Below are positions 63,695 through 64,000 of a stretch of 64,000 nt of DNA, in pieces. This DNA is from Alicyclobacillus fastidiosus. Lineage in GTDB: Bacteria > Bacillota > Bacilli > Alicyclobacillales > Alicyclobacillaceae. The first letter of the stretch is position 1, and the number at the start of each line of letters is the position of its first letter. Below the pieces are notes generated by a model. It ran no database searches, was not told the origin of the DNA, and saw nothing but the letters and a program-made list of their open reading frames with translations. Made by a program: the position numbers and the translations under genes. Where the stretch lies: positions 1,550,001 through 1,614,000 of the forward strand of contig NZ_CP104067.1 of assembly GCF_026651875.1 (NCBI RefSeq), read 5' to 3'.

Positions 63695-64000
63695 AGAGGG
63701 TACTCCTTCCAAAGTTCCATGAAGTCACTTCTTAAGTTTAACGGTTCAGAGTAGCAAATACAAAGGTGTAGAAATAGTTTTGGCGAACGAGTCGTGGAAA
63801 ATACCAACCTTATCAAGGGACTGTTTCAGGAGGATAGGGTAGTAGTTTGGTGCGAGGCAAGGGTGGATCGCGAAACGGCGACACGCGCGCCCACGCACTC
63901 GACGAACGATAGAACGGAAAGACCTTCTAGTCCTCTGACCGTCCTGCTGGGTGCGACCTGCTGAACATAGAAAGGGGCCATCCCGAGCCATCGTCGACGA
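63695..64000. other. Right edge of the window
   Basis: No convincing gene. An Arg-rich minus-strand frame (63746-63991) lacks a ribosome-binding site and coding character. A gene may begin beyond the edge. Confidence 0.4.

Noticed and set aside
63746..63991. 81-codon minus-strand frame at the window edge
   Set aside because: Arg-rich, no ribosome-binding site, no family.

Overview
The window looks like the chromosome of an endospore-forming Gram-positive bacterium of the Bacillota. Two alpha/beta-type small acid-soluble spore proteins, a block of GerPA/GerPF-like spore proteins, a SleL-like spore-lysin remnant, KimA, and c-di-AMP and TPP riboswitches all point that way. A secreted glutamic (G1, eqolisin) peptidase and the mid-range base composition suggest Alicyclobacillus or a close relative. 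That genus call is inference; no rRNA is present to settle it.

Layout. 1-5.7 kb is a potassium block: KdpD in two pieces in one frame (split by a single TGA), KdpE, and divergently KimA behind a c-di-AMP riboswitch. 5.9-25.1 kb is an accessory region. It holds an orphan DnaA domain-I protein, an XRE regulator, twin zinc-ribbon proteins, four full-length large serine recombinases plus one C-terminal fragment, a GerP-like cluster, a small heat-shock protein, an SASP, two frameshifted genes and a MntP-like protein. Four of the five recombinase-type genes directly follow a 55-61 codon gene; these four small proteins share a short motif and form an apparently undescribed partner family. The element has left scars: a beheaded sleL gene directly after recombinase 4, and a 19-codon stump of a BstA/YfiT-like gene before the recombinase fragment. 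Inside this region sits a TPP-riboswitch thiamine operon (tenA-thiD-thiM-thiE).

25.2-28.2 kb carries the nitric-oxide pair hmp/nsrR with a good operator between them, a lone winged-helix regulator and an acyl-CoA thioesterase. 29-41.5 kb is branched-chain amino-acid biosynthesis: hom on its own promoter, then ilvE-ilvD-ilvB-ilvN-ilvC-leuA-leuB-leuC-leuD behind a sigma-A promoter with two CcpA-type cre sites in one perfect inverted repeat. A FolC-like Mur ligase and a MntP homologue with a probable CTG start follow, then citrate synthase and a second SASP.

45.3-64 kb is mixed housekeeping and envelope genes: CBS protein, a MacAB-like export operon, HtpX, a glycosyltransferase, rhomboid protease, SpeD behind a structured leader, four tRNAs (Ala, Phe, Gly, Cys), a SleB/CwlJ-type hydrolase behind a second c-di-AMP riboswitch, a copper chaperone, an MFS transporter, the G1 peptidase, a nitronate-monooxygenase-like flavoprotein and a YdjO-like zinc-ribbon protein. 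Several genes shorter than 60 codons are included where a ribosome-binding site and a coherent protein support them.
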